Of a stretch of 64,000 nt of DNA, positions 41,572-54,851 are shown in pieces. Position 1 is the first letter of the stretch; each line of letters opens with the position of its first letter. The notes under the pieces were generated by a model that was given only the letters and a program-made list of their open reading frames with translations, did no database searches and was not told the origin of the DNA. The translations under genes were made by a program, and so were the position numbers. This stretch comes from Zeimonas sp964538505 (GTDB taxonomy: Bacteria; Pseudomonadota; Gammaproteobacteria; Burkholderiales; Burkholderiaceae_E): NCBI GenBank assembly GCA_964538505.1, contig CAZIDY010000001.1, positions 1 to 64,000 of the forward strand, in the 5' to 3' direction.

Positions 41572-42768
41572 TTGCCCGCCGAGCCCCCTTCCCAGCCTGC
41601 CCGGCCCGCCGGCGCGGGCCTCATCCCCGAATCCGCCCCCGCCGTACTCGCCCTCGCCGACGGCACCCTCTTCCATGGCCGCTCCATCGGCGCCGCCACG
41701 CAGACCGTCGGCGAAGTCGTCTTCAACACGGCGATGACCGGCTACCAGGAGATCCTCACCGATCCGAGCTATTGCCGGCAGATCGTCACGCTCACCTATC
41801 CGCACATCGGCAACTACGGCGTGAATCCCGAAGACGTCGAGGCGGCGAAGATCCATGCGGCCGGGCTCGTCGTCAAGGACGTGCCCGAGCGACTGTCGAA
41901 CTGGCGCAGCGTCGAATCGCTGTCCGACTACCTTCGTCGCGAAGGTGTCCCCGGCATCGCCGGCATCGACACGCGCAAGCTCGTACGACGCCTGCGCGAA
42001 ACTGGCTCGCAGGCCGGCTGTCTCGTTGCTGCGGCGAATCCGGGCGACACGATCGACGAAGCCGCAGCGATCGAAGCGGCGCGCGCCTTTCCCGGACTGG
42101 ATGGCATGGACCTCGCGCGCGAGGTCTCCGCCGACGAGCCGTACCGCTGGTCGGAGGGCTCGTGGCGCCTGGGCGCCGGTTTCTCCGCGCCAAATGACAA
42201 GCGCTACCGTGTCGTCGCCTTCGACTACGGCGTCAAGCGCAATATCCTGCGGCTGCTCGCCGATCGCGGCTGCGATCTCGTCGTGCTGCCGGCCCAGACC
42301 ACCGCTGCCGACGCCCTGGCGCTCGAGCCCGACGGCATCTTCCTGTCGAACGGTCCCGGCGATCCGGAACCCTGCGACTACGCGATCGACACGATCCGCG
42401 AGCTGATCGATCGTGACCTGCCGGTGTTCGGTATCTGCCTGGGACATCAGCTCGTCGGCCTCGCCTCGGGCGCCAAGACAACGAAGCTGAAGTTCGGCCA
42501 CCACGGCGCGAACCATCCGGTGCGCAATCTCGACACCGGCAAGGTCCACATCACGAGCCAGAACCACGGCTTCGCCGTCGACCCCGACTCGCTGCCGAAG
42601 AACCTGCGCGTCACGCATGTGTCGCTGTTCGACGGTTCGATCCAGGGGCTCGAGCGCACCGACCGTCCGGTCTTCTGCTTCCAGGGTCACCCGGAAGCGA
42701 GCCCGGGGCCGCAGGACATCCACTACCTGTTCGACCGCTTCGTCGACACGATGGAGAAGCGCCGGTGA
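41572..42768 (+). CDS. carA: Carbamoyl-phosphate synthase small (glutaminase) subunit
   Basis: CarA supplies ammonia from glutamine to CarB for arginine and pyrimidine synthesis. The 398-residue protein has the N-terminal CPSase_sm domain (ALADGTLFHGRSIGA, TGYQEILTDPSY) and a class I amidotransferase with Cys289 in FGICLGHQ and the His/Glu pair in FQGHPEASPGP. The start is TTG at 41572, supported by AGGAG six bases upstream and by lack of an ATG giving a normal length. A LysE-type gene begins four bases before its stop and separates it from carB. Confidence 0.95.
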   Translation: MPAEPPSQPARPAGAGLIPESAPAVLALADGTLFHGRSIGAATQTVGEVVFNTAMTGYQEILTDPSYCRQIVTLTYPHIGNYGVNPEDVEAAKIHAAGLVVKDVPERLSNWRSVESLSDYLRREGVPGIAGIDTRKLVRRLRETGSQAGCLVAAANPGDTIDEAAAIEAARAFPGLDGMDLAREVSADEPYRWSEGSWRLGAGFSAPNDKRYRVVAFDYGVKRNILRLLADRGCDLVVLPAQTTAADALALEPDGIFLSNGPGDPEPCDYAIDTIRELIDRDLPVFGICLGHQLVGLASGAKTTKLKFGHHGANHPVRNLDTGKVHITSQNHGFAVDPDSLPKNLRVTHVSLFDGSIQGLERTDRPVFCFQGHPEASPGPQDIHYLFDRFVDTMEKRR

Positions 42769-43451
42769 GCGTGGTCGGGATCACCGACCTCTGGGCCTAC
42801 GTTGTCGGCTGCATCGCCATCGTTCTTCTGCCAGGACCGAACTCGCTGTACGTCATGAGCACGGCTGCGTTCGCCGGGCGTCGCAGCGCGTGGATGGCCG
42901 TGCTCGGCGTTCTCGTCGCCGACACGCTGTACATCGTCGCTTCGGCCCTCGGGCTCGTCACGTTGTTGCATGCGATGCCGTGGCTGTTCGACACGCTGCG
43001 CTGGATTGGCGCGGCCTACCTTGGATGGCTTGGTCTCGTGCTGATCGCCTCTGCGTGGCGCCGAAAACCGGGAAAACCGGGCTCAGGAAAGCCGGGGTCA
43101 GACCACGGTTTCGTCCCGAAACCGTGGTCTGACCCCGGTTTCTCCGGATCCGTCGCTTTCCACAAGGGCCTCGTCATCGGTCTGCTGAACCCGAAGGCGC
43201 TGATGTTCTATGCGGCGTTCTTTCCGCTGTTCGTCGACCCGGCCACCGGCAACTGGCTGACCTTTGTCGTGATGGGAACGATCCTGCAGCTGTGCAGCAT
43301 CGTCTATCTCGTTGCACTCGTGCTGGGCGGCGCTGCGCTCGCAGCCGTCGCGCGGCGTAGTGCGTGGCTCGCTGCGTTCGGCCGCGGTGCCACCGGCGCC
43401 CTGTTCATTGCATTTGGCGCGCGCCTTGCGGCAGCGCGCACGCTCTCCTGA
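42765..43451 (+). CDS. LysE/RhtB-family amino acid exporter with an in-frame palindrome insert
   Basis: This 228-residue exporter has about six transmembrane helices and the family opening LLPGPNSLYVMSTAAFAGRRSAWMAVLGVLVAD (about 20-55), plus the mid-protein GLVIGLLNPKALMFYAAFFPLFVD. Between helices 3 and 4 (about residues 101-128) the normally variable cytoplasmic loop is made of a GGGGTCAG palindrome (KPGSGKPGSDHGFVPKPWSDPGFSG), read in frame with no stop. The GTG start overlaps the carA stop. The substrate is unknown; insertion between carA and carB suggests co-expression with arginine/pyrimidine synthesis, perhaps for amino acid overflow. Confidence 0.86.
   Translation: MSVVGITDLWAYVVGCIAIVLLPGPNSLYVMSTAAFAGRRSAWMAVLGVLVADTLYIVASALGLVTLLHAMPWLFDTLRWIGAAYLGWLGLVLIASAWRRKPGKPGSGKPGSDHGFVPKPWSDPGFSGSVAFHKGLVIGLLNPKALMFYAAFFPLFVDPATGNWLTFVVMGTILQLCSIVYLVALVLGGAALAAVARRSAWLAAFGRGATGALFIAFGARLAAARTLS
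43092..43138. repeat. GGGGTCAG palindrome, copy 3, inside the LysE-type gene
   Basis: Perfect 22-base arms (43092-43113, 43117-43138) around TCC. Extra half units (AAACCGGG) precede it from about 43065. The total insert keeps the reading frame open. Same family as copies at 1137 and 19597. Confidence 0.88.
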
Positions 43452-43462
43452 TTCCGCCCACC

Positions 43463-46705
<3,243 letters not shown>

Positions 46706-46887
46706 CGGCCGCGTTGGCTTTCAGGCCAGCTCGCGTGCGCTGACTTCGACTCGCGTTTGCGTTAGAGTTGAAACACCGACGGATCGCCCGGTCCGGCGCA
46801 TCGACCCGCTCGATGTCGCACGTCCCCGGCGATCCGCATTCATTTCAGGACGCGGGAAGCTGCGTCCGTTCGACTCCGGGGATTTCC

Positions 46888-47364
46888 ATGGCAACTGTTC
46901 CGCTCACACGGCGCGGCGCCGAGCTCCTGCGCGAAGAGCTGCAGCGACTGAAATCGGTCGAGCGTCCGAGCGTCATCCAGGCGATCGCCGATGCGCGTGC
47001 GCAGGGCGATCTCTCGGAGAACGCCGAGTACGACGCGGCGCGCGAGCGCCAGGGGTTTCTCGAGGGGCGCATCGCCGAGATCGAGTCGAAGCTCGCCAAC
47101 GCGCAGGTCATCGATCCGCGCCAGCTCGATGCCGATGGGCGCATCGTCTTCGCGGCTACCGTCGACCTCGAGGAACTTTCGTCGGGCGAGAAGGTGTGCT
47201 ACCAGATCGTCGGCGACGACGAGGCCGACATCAAGGAGGGGCGCATCTCGGTGTCGAGCCCGCTTGCCCGGGCGCTGATCGGGCGCGAGGTCGGCGACGT
47301 GGCCGAGGTGCGCGCGCCGGGCGGCATCCGCGAGTACGAGGTGCTCGGCGTTCGGTACGAGTAG
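46888..47364 (+). CDS. greA: Transcription elongation factor GreA
   Basis: GreA rescues backtracked RNA polymerase by stimulating transcript cleavage. The 158-residue protein has the N-terminal coiled coil (about 10-75) with the acidic tip GDLSENAEYDAARERQ (Asp41/Glu44 type) and the C-terminal FKBP-like domain (DIKEGRISVSSPLARALIGREVGD). The ATG at 46888 gives MATVPLTRRGAELL, the canonical start; longer openings run through the 182-base gap after carB. In related genomes a DUF4149 gene often follows greA; here there is only a palindromic stretch before the convergent yhbY. Confidence 0.96.
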   Translation: MATVPLTRRGAELLREELQRLKSVERPSVIQAIADARAQGDLSENAEYDAARERQGFLEGRIAEIESKLANAQVIDPRQLDADGRIVFAATVDLEELSSGEKVCYQIVGDDEADIKEGRISVSSPLARALIGREVGDVAEVRAPGGIREYEVLGVRYE

Positions 47365-47425
47365 GGGGCGGGCGCCACGGGTGGCAAAAGCGAGCACGAT
47401 TCGAACCACAATTTGAAGCGTTCCT

Positions 47426-47449
47426 GCTCGTGGAATCGATTCCACGAGC
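47426..47449. repeat. Perfect 24-base palindrome between greA and yhbY
   Basis: GCTCGTGGAATC is followed immediately by its exact complement. It is nested in a wider inverted pair CAATTTG / CAAATTG (about 47409-47466). No T tract. It could be a transcript-end structure for two convergent genes or a protein-binding site. Confidence 0.7.
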
Positions 47450-47524
47450 GCATTGGCCACAAATTGAGGTCCGAAGTGTGCGCCCGAAGCGTGCCGGCAA
47501 CCCGCCCGACCGCTCGATGAGGCT

Positions 47525-48379
47525 TCAGCTCTTCTTCGTACGCCCAGATTGCCGCGTGCTCGTACTTCCTGCTGATCGTGTGCTCGTACGACCTGCCGGC
47601 TGCGCATCCGTACGTCCGGCCGCCCGTGCATCCGTACGCCCCGTCGCGCGCGCGTTTGTCCGCCCGGCGGAACGCGCGCCCTGCTTTCCGGAAGCGCCGG
47701 CCGCCTTCGTAGCGGCAGTCGTTCGCCCTGTGCGCTTCGCGGCGGGCCGTGCCCCTGCACTTCGTTGCGCCACCGCACGAGCCCCCGAGCCGGCGTTTGC
47801 GCCGCCCACCCGGGAGGGCCGCGCCGCTTGTTCCTCGGCGGACCGCTTCGCGGCGGTGCGCGCGCCGGCCTCGCGTGTCGTCGCACGCTTTCCGTTGGTT
47901 GCGCGTTTCGTTGCGCTGCCGGCCGACGTCCCGCCACCCTTCGCCGCACCGCCCTTCGCCGCACCGCCCTTCGCCGCGCGTTTCGTCGTCTTGCCGGTCT
48001 TGACCGACGCCCCTTTTTTCGCGCGCCCCAGGCCCTGCGCCGCGCGCTTCTTCGGAACGTGCGGCTCGTCCCGGGGGTCCTCGATCGGCCGCGGCCGATA
48101 CAGGACGAGGAGCTTGCCGATCGACTGCACCGCCGTGCAGCCGAGGGCCGAGCAGATCTCGGTCGACATGGCCTGGCGCTGCTCGCGGTCGTCGCCGAGC
48201 ACGCGCACCTTGATCAGTTCGTGCGCGCGCAGGGCGCGATCGGTTTCGTCGAGCACGGCACGCGTGAGCCCCGCTTCGCCGATCATGATCACGGGGTCGA
48301 GATGGTGCGCGCGGGCGCGCAGCGCCTTTCGATCCGCCGTATCGAGCATGATCGGGAGGGGAAATGGGGTCGTGCTCAT
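47525..48379 (-). CDS. yhbY: YhbY-type CRM-domain RNA-binding protein with long basic tail
   Basis: The first about 105 residues are a CRM (YhbY) domain: ALRARAHHLDPVIMIGEAGLTRAVLDETDRALRAHELIKVRV with the GxxG-type loop and ICSALGCTAVQSIGKLLVLYRP. YhbY binds pre-50S particles. The remaining about 180 residues form an Ala/Lys/Arg/Gly-rich tail with repeats (AAKGG three times; ARAAGRTD-like units near the end), similar to histone H1-like or ribosomal tails. Ordinary YhbY has about 100 residues. The ATG at 48379 gives MSTTPFPLPIML. It is divergent from rlmE, the usual neighbour, and convergent with greA. Confidence 0.88.
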   Translation of the reverse strand: MSTTPFPLPIMLDTADRKALRARAHHLDPVIMIGEAGLTRAVLDETDRALRAHELIKVRVLGDDREQRQAMSTEICSALGCTAVQSIGKLLVLYRPRPIEDPRDEPHVPKKRAAQGLGRAKKGASVKTGKTTKRAAKGGAAKGGAAKGGGTSAGSATKRATNGKRATTREAGARTAAKRSAEEQAARPSRVGGANAGSGARAVAQRSAGARPAAKRTGRTTAATKAAGASGKQGARSAGRTNARATGRTDARAAGRTDAQPAGRTSTRSAGSTSTRQSGRTKKS

Positions 48380-48693
48380 GTCGGGTTCGCGTTCGATCGA
48401 TCGCCGTCCGGCGGACGGAATCCGCAAGTGTGGATGCGTACAGCGCCGCTCGCAAGTGGAGCAAACGCGCGTGTCGCGGCTCGATGTTGTGGACAGGCAG
48501 GGGACAATGCGCGGCGGAACCGGCGGGGCGCGCGTGAATAGCGGGGGGATGGCCGAGGGACAACCGCGGGACAGCCTGTGGAAACGGCTGGGGAAAGGAG
48601 CGGGATGCGCGCGGGAAAGGACCCGGAAAAGCCGAAGGACGAGGCTGGGGACAAGTCCTGGGACAAGCAGCGGAAAAGGAATGGGGATGTGCG
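48380..48693. other. G-rich gap between yhbY and rlmE, no gene seen
   Basis: This 314-base gap is purine-rich on the plus strand, with repeated GGGACA and GGAAA(A)GG words (about 48490-48690). It must hold the divergent promoters of yhbY and rlmE, but none stands out. G runs could form quadruplexes in the non-template strand. Confidence 0.5.
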
Positions 48694-49485
48694 GTGAACC
48701 GTGACCGAAGGAGCCGGGCCGAAGTCGGCACGAAAGCTGCCGCCTCGCCCCGCAGGAACCGGACGAATCGCGCCTGGGTCGCGCGCCACCTTGACGATCC
48801 CTACGTGCAGCTCGCCCAGAAGCACGGCTACCGTTCGCGGGCCGCGTTCAAGCTCATCGAGATCGATCGCCGGGACGCGCTGATCCGCCGCGGGGTCGTC
48901 GTCGTCGACCTGGGCAGCGCGCCGGGCGCGTGGAGCCAGGTATTGCGCGAACGCCTCGCGCGGCCCGGCGGCGCGCCCGGCATCGACGGCCGCATTCTCG
49001 CGGTCGACCTGCTGCCGATGGAGTCGATCCCCGACGTCGAGTTCCTGCAGGGTGACATCCGCGAGACCGAAACGCTCGAAAGGCTCGAGGCCGCGCTCGG
49101 CGACGCCGCCGTCGACCTTGTGATCTCCGACATGGCCCCCAACTTGAGCGGGATCGCGGCTGCCGACGCCGCGCGGATGAGCGACCTGGCCGATCTCGCG
49201 ATCGACTTCGCCTTGCGCCATCTGAAAGGCGACGGCGCTCTGCTCGTCAAATGCTTTCATGGAAGCGGTTACAGCCAGATCGTCGAGGCCTTTCGCAGGC
49301 ATTTCGGGCAGGTGTTCGTGCGCAAGCCGGAGGCCTCGCGCAGCGCGTCGGCCGAAACCTATCTGCTCGGCCGCAGGCCGCGGCGTCCGTCGGTCGGCGG
49401 GGAGGGTCGTGACGGCGGATCCGGCGGCCGGCATGACGCGGGAGGCCCTACCGTATCGTCGGGACGTACGTCAAGTTCCGCGTAG
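48694..49485 (+). CDS. rlmE: 23S rRNA (uridine-2552-2'-O)-methyltransferase RlmE
   Basis: RlmE (FtsJ/RrmJ) methylates U2552 in the 50S A site. The 263-residue protein has the Rossmann SAM motif VVVDLGSAPGAWSQVL (about 68-83), and the K-D-K-E tetrad regions RSRAAFKLIEID (Lys53 area), SDMAPNLSG (Asp) and LLVKCFHGSG (Lys). A Gly/Ser-rich tail of about 35 residues follows the conserved ETYLLGRRPR. The GTG at 48694 is taken as start; the N-terminal about 20 residues are basic and variable. rlmE-ftsH adjacency is a heat-shock operon in E. coli. Confidence 0.93.
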   Translation: MNRDRRSRAEVGTKAAASPRRNRTNRAWVARHLDDPYVQLAQKHGYRSRAAFKLIEIDRRDALIRRGVVVVDLGSAPGAWSQVLRERLARPGGAPGIDGRILAVDLLPMESIPDVEFLQGDIRETETLERLEAALGDAAVDLVISDMAPNLSGIAAADAARMSDLADLAIDFALRHLKGDGALLVKCFHGSGYSQIVEAFRRHFGQVFVRKPEASRSASAETYLLGRRPRRPSVGGEGRDGGSGGRHDAGGPTVSSGRTSSSA

Positions 49486-49566
49486 AATGCTCTTGTGAAA
49501 TCGGCGGCCCTCGAGTTCTGCGAGCAGGGGCCGCGCGCCGGTCGGAAGGCCGCGAAGGAGTGGTGA

Positions 49567-51477
<1,911 letters not shown>

Positions 51478-51496
51478 ACAACGCGCTCCAGCCGCG

Positions 51497-52357
51497 TTGG
51501 CGGAGTACCTCCGCTCACTCGAACCGCCCCGGCGCCTGCGCTGCGGGCGGTTCGTCCTTTCCTTCGAGCGTCCGCTCGTGATGGGCGTGCTCAACGTCAC
51601 GCCCGATTCCTTCTCCGACGGTGGCCTGCATGCGACGCCCGAAGCGGCGATCCGGCATGGCTACAAGCTCATCGACGAGGGTGCCGACCTGCTCGACATC
51701 GGCGGTGAGTCGACGCGCCCCGGCGCACCGCCGGTGCCGGTCGACGAGGAGATCCGCCGCATCGTTCCGGTGCTCGACGGGCTGCGCGACTGCGGCCGGC
51801 CGCTGTCGGTCGACACGCGCCGGCCGGCGGCGATGCGCGCTGCAATCCAGCACGGAGCCGATCTGGTGAACGACATCGACGCGCTGCGCGCACCGGGTGC
51901 GCTCGATGCGGTCCGTGCTTCCGATTGCGCCGTTTGCGTGATGCACATGCAGGGCGAGCCGGGCACGATGCAGCAGGCGCCGCACTACGACGATGTCGTC
52001 GGTGAAGTCGAGGACTTTCTCGTCGAACGTGTCGCCTCTGCGGTGGAGGCGGGCATCGCGCGCGAGCGGATCGTCGTCGACCCGGGATTCGGCTTCGGCA
52101 AGACGCTGCGGCACAATCTGCTGCTGCTCGAAGCGCTCGACGAGCTCGTCGCCCTCGGATGGCCCGTGCTGGTCGGCGTGTCGCGCAAATCGATGATCGG
52201 GGCCCTCACCGGGCGTGATGTCGGTCATAGACTCGCCGGCAGCCTGTCGGCGATGCTCGCAGCGGTGATGCGCGGTGCGGATATCGTTCGCGTGCACGAC
52301 GTGGCAGAGACCTCCGACGCGTTGCGCGTCTGGCAGGCGATCGACGACGCGCAGTAG
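51497..52357 (+). CDS. folP: Dihydropteroate synthase
   Basis: FolP joins dihydropterin pyrophosphate to p-aminobenzoate in folate synthesis; it is the sulfonamide target. The 286-residue TIM barrel has the signatures MGVLNVTPDSFSDGG (about 29-43) and DLLDIGGESTRPGA (about 64-77), plus VDPGFGFGKT and VSRKSMIG. The only start giving full length is TTG at 51497; it lies 19 bases after ftsH, without a strong ribosome site, so the exact N terminus is uncertain. It sits between ftsH and glmM as in most proteobacteria. The window's broken folE2 belongs to the same pathway. Confidence 0.94.
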   Translation: MAEYLRSLEPPRRLRCGRFVLSFERPLVMGVLNVTPDSFSDGGLHATPEAAIRHGYKLIDEGADLLDIGGESTRPGAPPVPVDEEIRRIVPVLDGLRDCGRPLSVDTRRPAAMRAAIQHGADLVNDIDALRAPGALDAVRASDCAVCVMHMQGEPGTMQQAPHYDDVVGEVEDFLVERVASAVEAGIARERIVVDPGFGFGKTLRHNLLLLEALDELVALGWPVLVGVSRKSMIGALTGRDVGHRLAGSLSAMLAAVMRGADIVRVHDVAETSDALRVWQAIDDAQ

Positions 52358-52395
52358 CGAACGCATTCCGCGAGACTTTCGGAGAAACGCACGCG

Positions 52396-53772
52396 ATGGC
52401 ACGCAAGTATTTCGGCACCGACGGCATTCGCGGTCGCGTCGGCGAAGCGCCGATCACGCCCGACTTCCTGCTGCGCCTCGGCTTTGCTGCCGGCAAGGTG
52501 CTCGCGGGTGCCGAAGGCGCGTCGATCGCAGGCGCCGCGCATGCCGCGGGCGCGAGCACGCGGCCGACGGTGATCGTGGGCAAGGACACGCGCGTATCGG
52601 GCTACATGCTCGAAGCGGCGCTGCAGGCGGGTTTCTCGGCGGCCGGCGTCGACGTGTTGCGTTCAGGCCCGATTCCGACGCCGGCCGTCGCCTACCTCAC
52701 GCGCGCGTTGCGCCTGCAGGCGGGAGTCGTCATCAGCGCCTCGCACAATCCGTATGAGGACAACGGCATCAAGTTCTTCGCAGCCGACGGCGACAAGCTG
52801 CCCGACGCAGTCGAGGTCGCGATCGAGGCGCAGCTCGATGCGCCGCTCGAGTGCGTGCCTTCGGCACAGCTCGGACGCGCGCGCCGCATCGAGGACGCCC
52901 CCGGCCGCTACATCGAGTTCTGCAAGAGCAGCTTCCCGGGTGCGCTCGACCTGCGCGGCATGCGCATCGTCGTCGACTGTGCGAACGGCGCCGGCTATCA
53001 CACGGCGCCGCATGTGTTCCACGAGCTCGGGGCCGACGTCGTGCCGCTCGGCGTCTCGCCCGACGGCATCAACATCAACGACGGCTGCGGCGCGACGAAC
53101 ACGAAGGCGCTGCAGCAGGAAGTCGTCGCGCGCGGTGCCGACCTCGGCATCGCGATCGACGGCGATGCCGACCGCGTGATGATGGTCGACGCGACCGGCC
53201 GTCTCTATGACGGCGACGCGCTGCTCTACGTCATCGTGCGTGATCGCGCACAGCGCGAGCGCGTCGACGGCGTCGTCGGTACGTTGATGTCGAACCTGGG
53301 CTTCGAGCAGGCGCTCGAGCAGATGGGCATCGGCTTCGCGCGGGCGAAAGTCGGCGACCGCTACGTGCTCGAGATGCTGCGCGAGAAGCGCTGGCGCTAC
53401 GGTGGCGAGAACTCGGGCCACATCCTGTGCCTCGACTGCCATTCGACCGGCGACGGAACGATCAGTGCGCTGCAGGTGCTCGCCGCGATGCGCCGCAGCG
53501 GCCGCACGCTCGCCGAAGCCTGCGAGGGGCTCGAGCTCTTCCCGCAGACGCTGATCAACGTGCCGATCCGCAAGGGCTTCGACTGGCGGGAGGACGCGTC
53601 GCTGCAGCGCGCCAGCGAGGAGGCCGAGCGCACGCTGGGCGACGCCGGGCGCCTGCTGATTCGCCCCTCGGGCACCGAGCCCTTGCTGCGCGTGATGGTC
53701 GAGGCGCGCGAAAGCGCGCTCGCGCAGCGCACGGCGCAGCGGATCGCAGACGCCGTCCGGTCGGTGGCGTAG
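52396..53772 (+). CDS. glmM: Phosphoglucosamine mutase
   Basis: GlmM converts glucosamine-6-phosphate to glucosamine-1-phosphate for peptidoglycan and LPS. The 458-residue protein has MARKYFGTDGIRGRVG at the start, the phosphoserine loop ISASHNPYEDNGIKFF with the active serine at 116, the metal-binding DGDADR and the sugar-binding GGENSGH. A short Ala-rich insertion (about 38-52) moves the active serine about 14 residues later than in E. coli. The C-terminal phosphate-binding loop RPSGTEPLLRVMVE is intact. GGAG precedes the ATG. Confidence 0.96.
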   Translation: MARKYFGTDGIRGRVGEAPITPDFLLRLGFAAGKVLAGAEGASIAGAAHAAGASTRPTVIVGKDTRVSGYMLEAALQAGFSAAGVDVLRSGPIPTPAVAYLTRALRLQAGVVISASHNPYEDNGIKFFAADGDKLPDAVEVAIEAQLDAPLECVPSAQLGRARRIEDAPGRYIEFCKSSFPGALDLRGMRIVVDCANGAGYHTAPHVFHELGADVVPLGVSPDGININDGCGATNTKALQQEVVARGADLGIAIDGDADRVMMVDATGRLYDGDALLYVIVRDRAQRERVDGVVGTLMSNLGFEQALEQMGIGFARAKVGDRYVLEMLREKRWRYGGENSGHILCLDCHSTGDGTISALQVLAAMRRSGRTLAEACEGLELFPQTLINVPIRKGFDWREDASLQRASEEAERTLGDAGRLLIRPSGTEPLLRVMVEARESALAQRTAQRIADAVRSVA

Positions 53773-53794
53773 GTCGAAACGCGCAGGCTGATGC

Positions 53795-53800
53795 TACAAT
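53795..53800 (+). promoter_or_regulatory. Predicted -10 box (TACAAT) for the tRNA cluster
   Basis: TACAAT lies 11 bases before the first tRNA, just after the glmM stop. The -35 region overlaps the end of glmM and is weak. Confidence 0.4.
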
Positions 53801-53810
53801 TCGCCTCCTC

Positions 53811-53887
<77 letters not shown>

Positions 53888-53952
53888 TCGCGCTCCCGAT
53901 GCCATTGCTTCACGGCACCGAACGCGCGATTCCCGGAAAGCCCGACTTGATT

Positions 53953-54029
<77 letters not shown>

Positions 54030-54038
54030 CTTCCCGAT

Positions 54039-54114
54039 GGTGGGCGTAGCTCAGGGGTAGAGTCCCGGATTGTGATTCCGGTTGTCGTGGGTTCGAATCC
54101 CATCGCCCACCCCA
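54039..54114 (+). tRNA. tRNA-His (GTG)
   Basis: A 76-base tRNA beginning with the extra G-1 (GGTGGGCG / CGCCCACC), anticodon GTG in ATTGTGATT and encoded CCA. The D loop (AGGGGTAGA) is one base shorter than in most E. coli tRNAs. Confidence 0.97.
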
Positions 54115-54193
54115 TTCTTTCTGCTTGCACGATGGCGTGCACTGATAAGTGACGCGACCGTCCGAGCGACTCCCGGTAGCCTGTCGCCGCCCT

Positions 54194-54820
54194 TTACTCG
54201 ACCGCTTGGGTTGCCGACGCGACGGCGTGCTCGACGCCTCCGAGGAACAACTCGGCTGCCAGCGTTGCGAGCTCCTCGGGGGACAGTCGGCCTTTCTCCG
54301 AGTACCAGTTGTCGGTCCAGTTGATCATCCCGAAGAAAAGCATCGCCAGGGGTCGCGTGAGATAGGGGCGCTCCGACAGTTCGGGGTGGATGCTTTGCAG
54401 CAAGCGCTCGACCGAGCGGATGATCCTTCGCTCGGCCGAAACGATGAACTCGCGGTCCTTCGGCGGCAGGAAGTCGATGTCACGCATCAGCACCGCATGC
54501 TGGTGCCGGGAGGTTGATCGGGTGTAGCTCTCGATGAGCAGTCGAGTGAATGTGTGGAACTTCGCCCGAGGGGCTTCGGAGCTGCCGAATGCTTCGTCAG
54601 CGATTTCGGAGACCGCCGATAGGTGTTCGGTGAGCATGACCCGCAGGATCTCTGTCTTCGACTCGAAATAGTGGTACACGCCGGCTTTCGAGATACCGGC
54701 GCTATCGGCGATCTCGTTCATCGACGCACTGGCGAACCCCTTGACGGCGAACAGCTTCGCCGCCGCCTCAAGGATCGTTTGCTTGACTGCGTCGTGTTCG
54801 TTCGATCGACTTCGGGCCAT
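54194..54820 (-). CDS. TetR-family regulator of the mutase cluster
   Basis: This 208-residue TetR protein has an N-terminal helix-turn-helix (about 15-60: ILEAAAKLFAVKGFASASMNEIADSAGISKAGVYHYFESK) and a helical ligand domain. The sequence resembles FadR/PaaR-like TetR regulators that respond to acyl-CoA, including a C-terminal W-x-x-x-WYSEKGRLSPEELA region. It lies 31 bases after the CoA-ligase gene on the same strand, so it is co-transcribed. The two inverted GACCG-NN-CGGTC sites at 56241 and 56311 are the obvious operators. A CoA thioester made by the neighbouring ligase or mutase is the likely inducer. Confidence 0.9.
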   Translation of the reverse strand: MARSRSNEHDAVKQTILEAAAKLFAVKGFASASMNEIADSAGISKAGVYHYFESKTEILRVMLTEHLSAVSEIADEAFGSSEAPRAKFHTFTRLLIESYTRSTSRHQHAVLMRDIDFLPPKDREFIVSAERRIIRSVERLLQSIHPELSERPYLTRPLAMLFFGMINWTDNWYSEKGRLSPEELATLAAELFLGGVEHAVASATQAVE

Positions 54821-54851
54821 CCGTGTTTCCTTCCGCCTGTACAGCCGCGCT

